Positions 33,728 through 43,500 of a stretch of 64,000 nt of DNA are shown one piece after another. The stretch's first letter is position 1; the number at the start of each line of letters is the position of its first letter. The position numbers were made by a program, and so were the translations under genes. The DNA lies in NCBI RefSeq assembly GCF_002831565.1, contig NZ_CP025096.1, positions 744,001-808,000 of the forward strand, read 5' to 3'. Origin of the DNA: Spirosoma pollinicola (GTDB lineage Bacteria; Bacteroidota; Bacteroidia; Cytophagales; Spirosomataceae). The notes beneath the pieces were generated by a model. The model did no database searches, had not been told where the DNA came from, and saw only the letters and a list, made by a program, of their open reading frames with translations.

Positions 33728-35290
33728 TTAGTTGGCTACCGGCGCGGGGCCGATGGTTATGTTTGTCCAGCCTTTGCCGGTCCAGTTAATGCCGTCGTTG
33801 GGATTGATGTTGTTGGGCACAATGGCCACCATTACACCCACGTCATCGCCGGGATTAAAGTCGTAACCAGTCGGAAGGCTCGTGCTTGGCTGCTGACCCG
33901 AAATCCAGTAGTAGAGTGTAGAGCCCGAGGGTACCGATGGCGTCGCCAGGTTGGCGATCCGGGCTTTGCCCGATGACCACTGCACCGAAGGGGTCAGCAG
34001 ACCCGCTCCACCCGATACAATTTGCTGAGCAGCGATGCTGGCGCTACCCGAGCCGGGTGTTACCGGCGGGTTGGTTTCCACAACTGGGTAGATCTGGGTT
34101 CTGGCTGTAGTTTGACTGGCTCCACCGGGAACGTTTACACTGATCTCCTGAAAAGCCGAATCGGCCTGGCCTTTGGCTTTGAATTTAAAGGTGACTACGT
34201 CGCCCGCCACCGAGTTCACACTGCTGCTATGGGTGTAGTTTTTTGCATCGCCCGTGATGCGCATATTCTCAGTATGTTGCGCATAAGGAAAGCCGAATGC
34301 CTGGGATTTACTGAAAAGAATCAGGTCATCACTGTTCGATACGTTAAACCAGACATACACCTTGTTTTCGCCCCAGGGATCGCCAGCGCGTGTCCGGATC
34401 CAGCGGGCATCCATAGCAATCACGGCTCCCGAAACCGCTGGGGGTGGCGTGACTACAGGCGGGGTGTCTGAAAGCGTGATAACCTGGTAGTCGGTGTCTG
34501 CATTGGCAATGGTCAGGCTGCCATACTTGGTTTTGCCCAGGTGCTCCAGCTTGAAAACGTGCAACCCTTTGGCCGGGCCCGTTGCACTATCGTAGCGATA
34601 CCTCGTCTCTAGATTCGCCACATTGGCGCCGAAATAGCGCATCTGTTCGCGGCTGGCGTGACCAGTCGTATCCGTATCGGTCAGGAGGGGAAGCGTTGTT
34701 TCGCCCGCATCGGGACCCGAAAAGACCGTAATTTTATCATCGGCTGGATTGTAGCGAGCCACCAGGTACGGGGTAGCCGTCGTAACAACGACCGTAAATG
34801 TTTTACTGGCCGTGCGGTTATCGGACTGAATAAGCTTAAGCGTAACCGTAAAGCTGGCCGTTCCGGGGGGTGGTGTGCCACGCAGGGAGAGTTTGTTATC
34901 GGAAACCGACACACTCGGAATCAGCCACGAGGGGATGCCCCCGCTGTAGTCGATACCGACAATCGTTTTGCCATTATCAGCCGTGCCCACCTCGTTATAG
35001 TACAGACTTATCGAGTATTCGGCACTGGCAACAGCGCCAGGCAAACTAGCGAGTGTCCAGACCGGATCGTGTCCGTCCGGCGGTGTTACCACACCGCAAT
35101 CGGTGGAGAGGTCAGCAATATTGCCGGTGTAGCGGCCAAAGCCTGATCGGCGGGGTGATTCGATATCGTCCACGTTGAGGATCACCTCCGCTGGCACGAT
35201 ATAATAGACGAACTGGCTGCCCTGATCGGTAGTGGTCAGTACTGGCTCTGAAGCTAGTCTGTTTAGTTTGATAACAATAGTTCTGGCCAT
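33728..35290 (-). CDS. Phage distal tail protein with Ig-like domains
   Basis: The 520-residue product begins MARTIVIKLNRLASEPV. It contains cadherin/Ig-like segments such as GIPSWLIPSVSVSDNKLSLRGTPPPGTASFTVTLKL, the pattern of putative Ig (He_PIG-type) domains, and further beta-rich modules separated by Pro-rich linkers (DTPPVVTPPPAVSG). There is no signal peptide. Its position between two unknown tail genes suggests a fibre or host-recognition component. It ends 9 bp before the next gene and begins 2 bp after the beta-helix spike gene. Confidence 0.65.
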   Translation of the reverse strand: MARTIVIKLNRLASEPVLTTTDQGSQFVYYIVPAEVILNVDDIESPRRSGFGRYTGNIADLSTDCGVVTPPDGHDPVWTLASLPGAVASAEYSISLYYNEVGTADNGKTIVGIDYSGGIPSWLIPSVSVSDNKLSLRGTPPPGTASFTVTLKLIQSDNRTASKTFTVVVTTATPYLVARYNPADDKITVFSGPDAGETTLPLLTDTDTTGHASREQMRYFGANVANLETRYRYDSATGPAKGLHVFKLEHLGKTKYGSLTIANADTDYQVITLSDTPPVVTPPPAVSGAVIAMDARWIRTRAGDPWGENKVYVWFNVSNSDDLILFSKSQAFGFPYAQHTENMRITGDAKNYTHSSSVNSVAGDVVTFKFKAKGQADSAFQEISVNVPGGASQTTARTQIYPVVETNPPVTPGSGSASIAAQQIVSGGAGLLTPSVQWSSGKARIANLATPSVPSGSTLYYWISGQQPSTSLPTGYDFNPGDDVGVMVAIVPNNINPNDGINWTGKGWTNITIGPAPVAN

Positions 35291-35292
35291 AG

Positions 35293-36768
35293 CTAGTTGC
35301 GTCTTACGTTACCGGTGATCGTGTTGTTACTGCCCTGATTGAGTACCCCGCCGTTCACCGTATCGGTGTAGGAATTTCCACCCAGGCCCGAGGTCGTATT
35401 ATTAATGACCGTACTGTAAGTGGTGCCGGGTCCCAGCCAGATGGCCTGTTCAACACCGGATGGCTTCATCGAAAACAGATTCGAACTGATCTGCATGTCC
35501 AGGTTGAGCCCGAAGCTGGCCACGATGCCGTAGACCGTTCCCGAGCCTACCCGGAAGTACTGGTTGTTATGAATCTGCACTTGGGCCACGTTGTAGAGGT
35601 TGGTGCCAATGGTGGTGCTGATGCTGTTTAAATAAATGATGTTATCGCTCAGGCCGATCTGCACGTAATTCTCGATGGCCACCCCGAAATCAATGGCGTT
35701 GATGTGGCACTGGGTGAGCTGGATACCGGGCGGTACGTAACTGTTCAGTGGTATAGTACTCGTCGCGTCAAGGCCTTTGGAGACGCCCACGAAATCACAC
35801 CCCCGCAGTTTTACCCCTTCAATGCCCGGCTGCGAAGCGCTGACGATGCTCACCCCTGTTTTGGCATCGTATACCTTCACATTGTCCAGGGTCGGACTGA
35901 CCGCGGCCAGGGAAGAGGTATAATACGAGCCAATGAATTTGCTTTGCCCGTTGCCACGCATGATGTTATCCTTCTGCACGAACTCCAGGGGATTCTGACA
36001 CCAGATGCCAAACTTCCATTCGTGGGCAGGCGAGAACCGCGAGATGGTCACCCCCGTCACGGAGCCGAGTTTCTGGGCATATCCCCCCCGCAGTTTGATA
36101 GCGGCCCCAGTCGTCATGTCCACGCCGGCAATCAGCGTCAGGTCCCGGATATCGACGATACCGCCCCCGGCGGCATTGGATGTAAAAACGAGCAGATTCT
36201 TATCCGCATTCATGCGTATGGCGGCTGAGGGCGATTGGCCCCGGATGCGCATGGAACCGGTGTTGATAACCGCTAAGCTGTCATTGGCTTCATACAGGCC
36301 GTTGGGTACCAGCAACGGTACGTTGCTCGACAGCGCCCGTCGTAATGCGTCCGTATCATCCAGATTATCGTTCGGAATGGCGCCAAACTGGGTGATGGGC
36401 ACTTCGCCGTTATGCACCAGCTTAAAGCGCATGTTACTGGCCGTCACCAGCACCGTGCCTCCATTGTCGGGCGTTGACGTATCGGTTGGGTCATAGACGA
36501 ACGTCCCCTGCCGGTATTTGTCCGTCAGGTTAATCGAGACAGGCATAGCCAGGCTACTGTTAGCGCGAAGACTCGTTAGACTCATGTAGGGCGTTATGGC
36601 TACGGGAGTGGCCGTGCCGGTTTTGCCCCGTTCGGTCAGAATGCCGTCGGCTCGCCTACCCAGGTTATAGATGCCCGTAGCGCCCGAATTTTTGGGGCTT
36701 GGTCCTAACTGAGCCAATCCGGGCAGGGCGGTAAGCAGTAGGAGAATATGGAGTAAATAGCGGCTCAT
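35293..36768 (-). CDS. Beta-helix spike-like protein with Sec signal peptide
   Basis: The 491-residue protein starts with a clear Sec signal (MSRYLLHILLLLTALPGLAQ). A pectate-lyase-superfamily motif follows at about residue 130 (ITQFGAIPNDNLDDTDALRRAL), then a long right-handed beta-helix with many Asn/Ser turns (VQIGLSDNIIYLNSIS, LTLIAGVDMTTGAAIK). Phage tailspikes share this fold and cut host polysaccharide, but virion proteins normally lack export signals. It may be exported by the lysogen or the hydrophobic start may serve assembly. Catalytic residues are not identified. Confidence 0.75.
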   Translation of the reverse strand: MSRYLLHILLLLTALPGLAQLGPSPKNSGATGIYNLGRRADGILTERGKTGTATPVAITPYMSLTSLRANSSLAMPVSINLTDKYRQGTFVYDPTDTSTPDNGGTVLVTASNMRFKLVHNGEVPITQFGAIPNDNLDDTDALRRALSSNVPLLVPNGLYEANDSLAVINTGSMRIRGQSPSAAIRMNADKNLLVFTSNAAGGGIVDIRDLTLIAGVDMTTGAAIKLRGGYAQKLGSVTGVTISRFSPAHEWKFGIWCQNPLEFVQKDNIMRGNGQSKFIGSYYTSSLAAVSPTLDNVKVYDAKTGVSIVSASQPGIEGVKLRGCDFVGVSKGLDATSTIPLNSYVPPGIQLTQCHINAIDFGVAIENYVQIGLSDNIIYLNSISTTIGTNLYNVAQVQIHNNQYFRVGSGTVYGIVASFGLNLDMQISSNLFSMKPSGVEQAIWLGPGTTYSTVINNTTSGLGGNSYTDTVNGGVLNQGSNNTITGNVRRN

Positions 36769-37938
36769 CTAGGAAGCGAGGTTACGTTTTTGAAGGTGTA
36801 GTTGACCGGTGAAATCACTGGCCCCGGTGATGGTGAAGCCGGTCGTACCGGTAAAGACAATACTCATATAGTCGAAGGCATTGCGGTACTCCGAATCGGT
36901 CAGCACCGGGTAAATCAGATTGCCCGAAACTTGCAAATTATGCGACTGCATGACCCCGATCATGGACGGTGTAATGTCGATATCCTGATAGGTCAGAGCC
37001 TCTCCCGACGGCGGAGCCGCGTCGTAGCAGTAAATACCCAGTACGGGCCGCGAATCCCCATCCATGCCATTTGAATAATCAATACTGTCCAGGTAGGCAG
37101 TCAGGCTGGGGAGGATGTAGGCAAAGACCTGATCCCGGCTAACCAGCACCAGTTTACTCTCGCCCGTATTGACATCCGTCTGGGGGGCAAACAAACCCGT
37201 GATGGAACCGGTATTAGCCAATAGCCGGGATAAGCTCACGTCCTGAAACAAGGCCTTCGCCTGACCGGCGAGCAGCTTTTTTATACCCTGCACGATAAAG
37301 TCTTCGCGCAGAAAACCCGCGACACGGCCCGCATCGTCAGAAAAACCAGCCAGCCCGTCCGAGCGGATTCCGGCAAAGAATTTGGTGACGATATTGGAAA
37401 ATACGTCGGTCCACTGGGCGTAATAACCACCGGTGGCACCCGTGTTCCCCCGCCAGATCAGGTTGTTGCCGGCTCCGCTTATCAGAAGGTTCATGGCCGC
37501 TTCCAGATTAATCAGTTCCGATAGGCGAATGGCCAGCCCCGCTTTGACAGCGCCGAGTTGGGACGGATGGTCGGCCGTATCGACGGCGGCTTCCCAGGTA
37601 AGCTGCAAGAGTGATTTTCCCGTACTCGTATTAACGCTGCCTTCATTTCCTCCAACTGATCCATCCGGTGTTGCCGAAATAACCGATCCGCTGGGCAAAA
37701 TCTCTAAAGCGGCTGCCAGCTCGGATTCTAGCGAACCGGGTTCGTAAGCAGTTATAGCAGCATTGCGGGCATAAAGCCAGTAGAGTACACCCGTTTGCAG
37801 CTCACTGCCCGACGGATCGGTGGTAAAGGCCAGATCCGCGGTCCAGTCTTGCCAGGCACTGAACACGCCATTTTGTTCGAGTCGGTATTGCCAGCCGGGG
37901 CCGCTTGCGGTGCCTCTGGGAACAATCGTGTAGTTCAT
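36769..37938 (-). CDS. Phage tail protein of unknown function
   Basis: The 389-residue protein begins MNYTIVPRGTASGPGWQYRLEQNGVFSAWQDWTADL and has a small N-terminal fibronectin-like region, then a mixed region (LLQLTWEAAVDTADHPSQLGAVKAGL). It overlaps the Tal-like gene by 4 bases (ATGA) and abuts the spike gene. No family is recognised; the place in the operon implies a baseplate or fibre-attachment role. Confidence 0.65.
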   Translation of the reverse strand: MNYTIVPRGTASGPGWQYRLEQNGVFSAWQDWTADLAFTTDPSGSELQTGVLYWLYARNAAITAYEPGSLESELAAALEILPSGSVISATPDGSVGGNEGSVNTSTGKSLLQLTWEAAVDTADHPSQLGAVKAGLAIRLSELINLEAAMNLLISGAGNNLIWRGNTGATGGYYAQWTDVFSNIVTKFFAGIRSDGLAGFSDDAGRVAGFLREDFIVQGIKKLLAGQAKALFQDVSLSRLLANTGSITGLFAPQTDVNTGESKLVLVSRDQVFAYILPSLTAYLDSIDYSNGMDGDSRPVLGIYCYDAAPPSGEALTYQDIDITPSMIGVMQSHNLQVSGNLIYPVLTDSEYRNAFDYMSIVFTGTTGFTITGASDFTGQLHLQKRNLAS

Positions 37939-39842
37939 CCGGGTAGAAAGGGTTTTTTGCGACCGATGCCCGAAATGCGGCCGATCAGTGTCTGAACGTC
38001 CAGGGTGCCCTGGCCGGGGGTGCCCTGATAGATATCCACCAGCAGCTGATGCCGCACCGGATTGTTATGCGCCAGGTTCATAAAACCCGTTGGCAGGGCC
38101 GTGGCCGTCAGCGTATAGGTCATTGCATGGGCAATGGGTCTGATCTGATCAGCAATTGATTTTGCCACGTCCTGCGGCAAACTGGCCGGACTGCTGGCGG
38201 GAGCCGTGGGGTCATTGAGCCCGCCGGTTGAAATCAACGTTTTGATTTTGGCCTGCTGCGAGAGCACCCGTTGCACTCTATTGACCTTTCGGATATCGCC
38301 CAGCGTGAGCGTGTACTTATATGGCATGAGCACGTCGCGGGTGAAGGCCGTTATTCTGGCCAGCCGGTCGATGTTCAGATCGGTATCCACCAGCCGGATG
38401 GCATCGCCCACGGTAAAGAAATTGGGCGGATTATCCAGCGGAACGGGACCAAAATCATTGGCTTTTCCCTTCAAATACAGCTCATCGATTGTCAGAGCAT
38501 ATTCGATCGAGGGCGCTCCGTTTTCGGCCAGCCAGGCCTGGCCCGCTGCGAGCAGTTTCTCCTCAGCCGCCGTCACGTAGGAATCGGGCATGAGCAGATC
38601 AATCAGCGTGTAGGTGTCACCGACACTGATTTTGAACGGCGAGGCGGGATCGGTTGCCGGGAAAACCAAGCCGTTTTCGTCGGTGTATGCCTCTAGTTGC
38701 AGAATGAAGTTGTTGGTAAAATACTTGATCAGATAGAAGCTATAGCCCGCCAGTTGCCCGGTCAGAAACGAGACTTTAGGCTTTACGCCTGGTATCTGGT
38801 ATTTGAAGACGGGCTTGGGGTTGCCAGCAGAATCAATTACCACATGATCGACTTCGAACGGATCAAAGCCGATGCCGAGGCTAGTGAATGCCAGCGAATC
38901 AACTACTTCGGCCACCGTTCCGCTAAACGTGGGGTAAATATCTTCAAAGACAACGGTGCCTTCGATTAGTCCATACTGAGCAATTGCCGCCGAATCATCT
39001 ACATACGAATCCCAGGGCGATGCTGTAGGCGATGGGTTGGCGTTGGGAAGTTGGAGCCGCGTTGCAAAGTTCCGATAGCCAGCGGGCAGATTCTTACTAC
39101 CCCCAAATACGTAGGCCCGGGTGAAAAACGGTGTCTTATCAACGGGCCGGCGGGTGAGCTCATAGAGGCCATTGCCCTGTCCATACTGATACACATCAGA
39201 CTTAATACTACCAGCAGGGCCGATAGAAAGGATCCGGTTTGGCGCATCATTGGGCCTGTATTCAATACTGAACTCAGTGCCATACTCATCGCACAAGCGT
39301 TGTAGCACGGTCAGGCAATTCTCATTCTCGAACGAAAGGGTTTTTACGGCCGTGAGCGTGCCATCGACCGGCTGGCCCGGAACGCCCGTCTGGGTGCTTT
39401 CTCCCGGCACCGTCACAGACCCCAGCCCCCAGGCTCCCGAGAACACCCGGACCATGTTGGCAAAGAGCACCTGCGCAAAAAAAGCCAGATTACCCGTCAG
39501 ACTGAACGTACTGCTCAGGGCATTGCCCAGCACATCCGTATCGAAGAACATTACCCGGATCAGGTGATACTGCGGCCCTTCCAGCACCACCGTGTAGCTG
39601 AACTGATGCTCGCCGTGTTTGGTCTCGGAAGGCAGGGTGTTGATGGTGTAGAGCTGGCCGAAAATGGGCAGCGTATCACCAATACCGATATCGAGCACAG
39701 CGGTCGAATCAAGCTCCAGCGTGAGCGTATCGCCGGTCAATAGATCCACCCGCTGCTCACCGTCCGATAGGCCGCGAAGCGCAGTCAGACTTAATAAGGG
39801 TAGCTGGGTACCATCCGGTTTTCTTAGTACAAGCGGGGCCAT
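37935..39842 (-). CDS. Phage tail hub / Tal-like protein
   Basis: The 635-residue protein begins MAPLVLRKPDGTQLPLLSLTALRGLSDGEQRVDLLTGDTLTLEL. It has the length, order and domain character of siphophage tail-associated hub proteins: N-terminal beta modules and a middle region (FENENCLTVLQRLCDEYGTEFSIEYRPND) resembling the Gp44/gpD-type hub of myophages and Tal of siphophages. It follows the Dit-like gene with a 19-base overlap, the usual Dit-Tal order. An endopeptidase module is not recognised. Confidence 0.7.
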   Translation of the reverse strand: MAPLVLRKPDGTQLPLLSLTALRGLSDGEQRVDLLTGDTLTLELDSTAVLDIGIGDTLPIFGQLYTINTLPSETKHGEHQFSYTVVLEGPQYHLIRVMFFDTDVLGNALSSTFSLTGNLAFFAQVLFANMVRVFSGAWGLGSVTVPGESTQTGVPGQPVDGTLTAVKTLSFENENCLTVLQRLCDEYGTEFSIEYRPNDAPNRILSIGPAGSIKSDVYQYGQGNGLYELTRRPVDKTPFFTRAYVFGGSKNLPAGYRNFATRLQLPNANPSPTASPWDSYVDDSAAIAQYGLIEGTVVFEDIYPTFSGTVAEVVDSLAFTSLGIGFDPFEVDHVVIDSAGNPKPVFKYQIPGVKPKVSFLTGQLAGYSFYLIKYFTNNFILQLEAYTDENGLVFPATDPASPFKISVGDTYTLIDLLMPDSYVTAAEEKLLAAGQAWLAENGAPSIEYALTIDELYLKGKANDFGPVPLDNPPNFFTVGDAIRLVDTDLNIDRLARITAFTRDVLMPYKYTLTLGDIRKVNRVQRVLSQQAKIKTLISTGGLNDPTAPASSPASLPQDVAKSIADQIRPIAHAMTYTLTATALPTGFMNLAHNNPVRHQLLVDIYQGTPGQGTLDVQTLIGRISGIGRKKPFLPG

Positions 39843-40477
39843 AGGTCAGTCAGGTTGGTTTTTTCTTGGACGCTCATGCGCTCGAGTTCTCCCGATATGA
39901 TCAGGTAGTATTTGGCCGTTCCGGAACCGCCATACGAATGGGTCAGGGTTTGATTGGTTCCCTGCATCTGGGTTTTAGTCCCGTCTCCCCAGTAGAGGGT
40001 AATGGGCGTTGGGGCCGTCAGGCGAATGCTGGCGGTGGAGTTGCCCGTACCAATCAGTACATACTTGACCGGCTGGGGCTCGATCAGACTAAGGGTAAAC
40101 TCGCCCACCATGGCCCCGTCCCGCCACTCTTTTTTAACCGACAAATTTCCTTTGGCGTAGACCTCAAACACCAGGGGTTTGCCCGTAACGGGAGTGAGCT
40201 TGAGCCGCTGGGTGTTTGAGCGGACCAGTTCAGTCAAAAGGCTGTTGAACTGGGTAATGAAACTATCGGCACTGGGCGCTACCATCCAGCTCTCGAGGGT
40301 AATGGTTCTGGCCTGAAAGCGGGGGCGTGAGAGGTCCACTACTTCCCCATGTGCATCCGGCCAGTCGACACGGAACGGATCCTTTAGCTCCAGCCCGTCC
40401 ACAACACCCGATGAGCGGGTCACATGAATGCCCAGTTGAGAAAAAGGAACCGCGTTAATTGAATAATTTAAGTCCAT
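39824..40477 (-). CDS. Distal tail (Dit-like) protein
   Basis: The product of 217 residues (ATG 40477; an upstream in-frame ATG adds one residue) has the compact beta structure expected for the Dit N-terminal ring domain: RFQARTITLESWMVAPSADSFITQFNSLLTELVRSNTQRLKLTPVTGKPLVFEVYAKG and VGEFTLSLIEPQPVKYV. It lies between tape measure and Tal-like genes, the standard place for Dit. A 17-bp near-palindrome at 40493-40509 lies just upstream. Assignment rests on order and fold impression. Confidence 0.65.
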   Translation of the reverse strand: MDLNYSINAVPFSQLGIHVTRSSGVVDGLELKDPFRVDWPDAHGEVVDLSRPRFQARTITLESWMVAPSADSFITQFNSLLTELVRSNTQRLKLTPVTGKPLVFEVYAKGNLSVKKEWRDGAMVGEFTLSLIEPQPVKYVLIGTGNSTASIRLTAPTPITLYWGDGTKTQMQGTNQTLTHSYGGSGTAKYYLIISGELERMSVQEKTNLTDLWPRLY

Positions 40478-40492
40478 CAAACACTATCTTTA

Positions 40493-40509
40493 TACTTATA
40501 TTATAAGCA
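40493..40509 (-). promoter_or_regulatory. 17-bp phage dyad upstream of the Dit-like gene
   Basis: The minus strand reads TGCTTATAATATAAGTA, one base short of a perfect TGCTTA-N5-TAAGCA dyad. Related copies lie at 45000-45016 and 57354-57370, each just upstream of a minus-strand structural unit. The TATAAT inside may be a promoter -10 box. Confidence 0.55.
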
Positions 40510-40525
40510 CTTACAAGCCAAAAAT

Positions 40526-43500
40526 TTATAATGGTGTACCGCCAATTCCCCGCGTCGGGTCGTTGGCAATCTGCTGAAGTCGTTTATCTATCGATTTCAG
40601 GTAATCGGTATTGTCGGCAGTACGGCCAGTATTTTTCTCAATGCCCGACAGAACGATCAGGGATTGACGAATGGCTGCATTGGTATCGGCATCGATGATG
40701 CGCATGGCGTTAAACTGGCCCTCGAGTACATTCGCCGTCGATTCACTAATTCCGGCGATAGCATTCGAGACCGAATTGGGATTCTTCGAAGCTGAACTGC
40801 CCGATGTCGGCTTCAACACATCCAGTCCCGAGGCTTTGGCCGCATCCTGAAACTGTTGAAGCCACTGGTTAAAGAGGTCCAGCGCACCTTTGGAATTGTC
40901 GGTAAACTTCTGAAAGTCATCAATCACGTTCCCATCGCCCCCGTCAGCGACGTTAAGCGATTTGGTCAGATCGGCTTCAAGCTGGGTAAAGAGGCCATTG
41001 AAGGCTTTGGAAAACAGCATCTTGGTCACCAGATCTTCCAGAATCGAGCTGACCGAATCACGGAACGCTGCGGCTGCATCGGTGCCATCCTCAAAGGCGC
41101 CCACCAGTGAATCACGCAGTTTATCGCCCAGCCCCGAAGCCAGATCTGATACAATGCCCTTAATGGCCTGCCGGGCCTCATCCATCTGCTTCTGCCAGTC
41201 GATGGTCGACTGAAGAAGCTGCTTGGTCTGATCGTCGACTAAACCCTGATCGATCAGGGTCTGGGCCAGACTGGTGTTGAGCGTATCGACCCCATCGGCC
41301 GTTTTCTGAATCAGGTTTGGGTACAGATTAAGCAGCGAGGAGAACTCGTCAACCTTTTTGTTCGAGCTAAAAAAGCCAGCGATGCCGCCCACAATGCCGC
41401 CCACAATCGCACCTACTGCAGCGCCAGCTGGCCCACCAATGGCACCAATGGCCGCGCCCGTAGCGGCTCCCGACCCTACAGTTTTCAGGAATGTACTCGA
41501 ATCGAAATAGCCCTGAAGGCCCGCTTTGGCTTTGCCCTGATTGAGCTTTTTCAGACTCTCCTGATACTTGAGCTGGGCATCATCGAACTGTTTAAAGGCG
41601 TCCGTTAATTCACCCGTATAATCTTTTACGAAGATATTCTCCCTCGCTTTGGCCTGGGTACCCAGCTGCTGGTTTAACAACAGATTGTACTGCTGCTGTT
41701 GGGCAATGACCGCATTGTAATAATCCAGTTCGGCTTTTTTGCGCTGGGAAGCGGCCGTGGTGATGGCGCTAAACAAGCCGATCACCCCCTGAATGGCATT
41801 ACTATAGAGTTCGGACTTTTCGATGCCCTTTTTAAACGAATCGGCAATCAGGCCCACGTTTGACGAAAGGGCTACCAGGGCTTCACCGGCCTGGGCCGCA
41901 TCGCCCCCCATACTGATCAGACTCTGACCGAACTGATTAATGACCGACGCATACTGATTGACTATGGCAATATCACCCTCGCTGAACTGCTTTTGCAGGG
42001 CGTTGAGCTCTTTCTGAGCCTTTTTAAAGGCTTCACTGTTTTCTCCAAATAAGGTTCTGGCGCTTTCAACGACGGCCTTCTGGTTATCGATCTGGATTTT
42101 TAGGCCCTTTCGACCCTCTTCCAGAATGACTTTGGTAGTCGTTTTGTAGGCCTCCGTTTCTTCCAGTTTTCGCTGTTGAAACTCCTGAAGCGCCTGTTTT
42201 TCAGCGGTGTTAATGACGCCCAGCGCGGTCAGGTAAGCCGCTCCGCGTTTGTCTGCATACTGCTTATCCAGCGCTACCCGCTTATCGGCAAAATCGCGCT
42301 GAATGGCCAGTTGCTGCTGACCCGAGGAGGCATAAGACGTCAGGAACTGATCCAGCTGCTGACGCAGTTGCTGCTCGACCTGAACGGTCTCTTCGGCCAG
42401 CTGGCGACGGATGTCAAAGTCGTCTTTGGAGAGCGGCTTGGTTTTATTTAGCTCATCCTGGCGCTTTTTAAGCTCGATCAGATACTGTGATAAACTGCCC
42501 GCTTCAGTCTGGGCGGTGCGTAAACTCTCATTAAAGCGATCAATACTGGATTTTTTGCCCGTTACCTGATCCCGCTCATCGATCAGGGCCGATAGGTTCA
42601 GCGCACTTTTCTCATCGAGTTTGCCCGATTTGCCCCTCGCTTCAAGTTTTTGAATCTGGGTATTCAAATAATCGACGTACGACTGGCCGGATTTTAGTAA
42701 CCCCGCAAACTGGGCATCCGCCGCCTGCTGGCCATAGGCCGAAACCCACTTGGTATAGAGCTCATACTTGGCTCGTTTGTCACTCAGCTCCTCATCGAAG
42801 GATTTAAGGGCAGTGGCTTTTCTGGCCAGCTCCAGTTGATTCTCCGCATTGAGCTTAATGGCATTCTGCCGGGCAATCTCAGCCGTATTGTCCTTGGGCG
42901 TTTTGCCCAGGACCGTATCGACTTTCTTGATGATATTCTCCCAGTAGGTCACCGAGCCATAGGGGCCCACCTTATCGGCATTGCGGGCCGCTTTTTTCTC
43001 CTCCGCCGTTAGAACACCACTGAGCTTTCGGTGCTGAGCTTCGAGTTTGTCAATATCGGCCCGAATTTTGGCGTTCTGGGCATCGGAATTAGCGGTCGAC
43101 AACGACTCTTTTTTGAGTTTGATCTCCTCACCCAGCTGCTCAATAGTTTTGCCCTGAACGGCCTGTACTTTGGTTTCGCCGGCGGTGAGTTCAGCCAGCT
43201 GCTTTTTATAGTCGTTCAGACTACCCTCGGCTATTTTATAGCCAAAGCTTAATTTGTCTAAACCTGCCATCAACCGCTCCTGCCGGGCGATGTTGGCTTC
43301 AATTTCGGCTTTTGAGTTGGTGCCAGCGTAGATATTTGACAGCGCCTGTTCGACCTGCCCCACCACCTGATCGGCTTCCCGTTTGGTTTTCTGAGCCGCT
43401 TCCAAATTCTTCCGGGCCAGTACCAACGGCGAGTCCGCCGTAAGCCCCATACCGATTTGTTGCCGCCCCGTTTTACCCTGATTGGCAATCAGATCATCTT

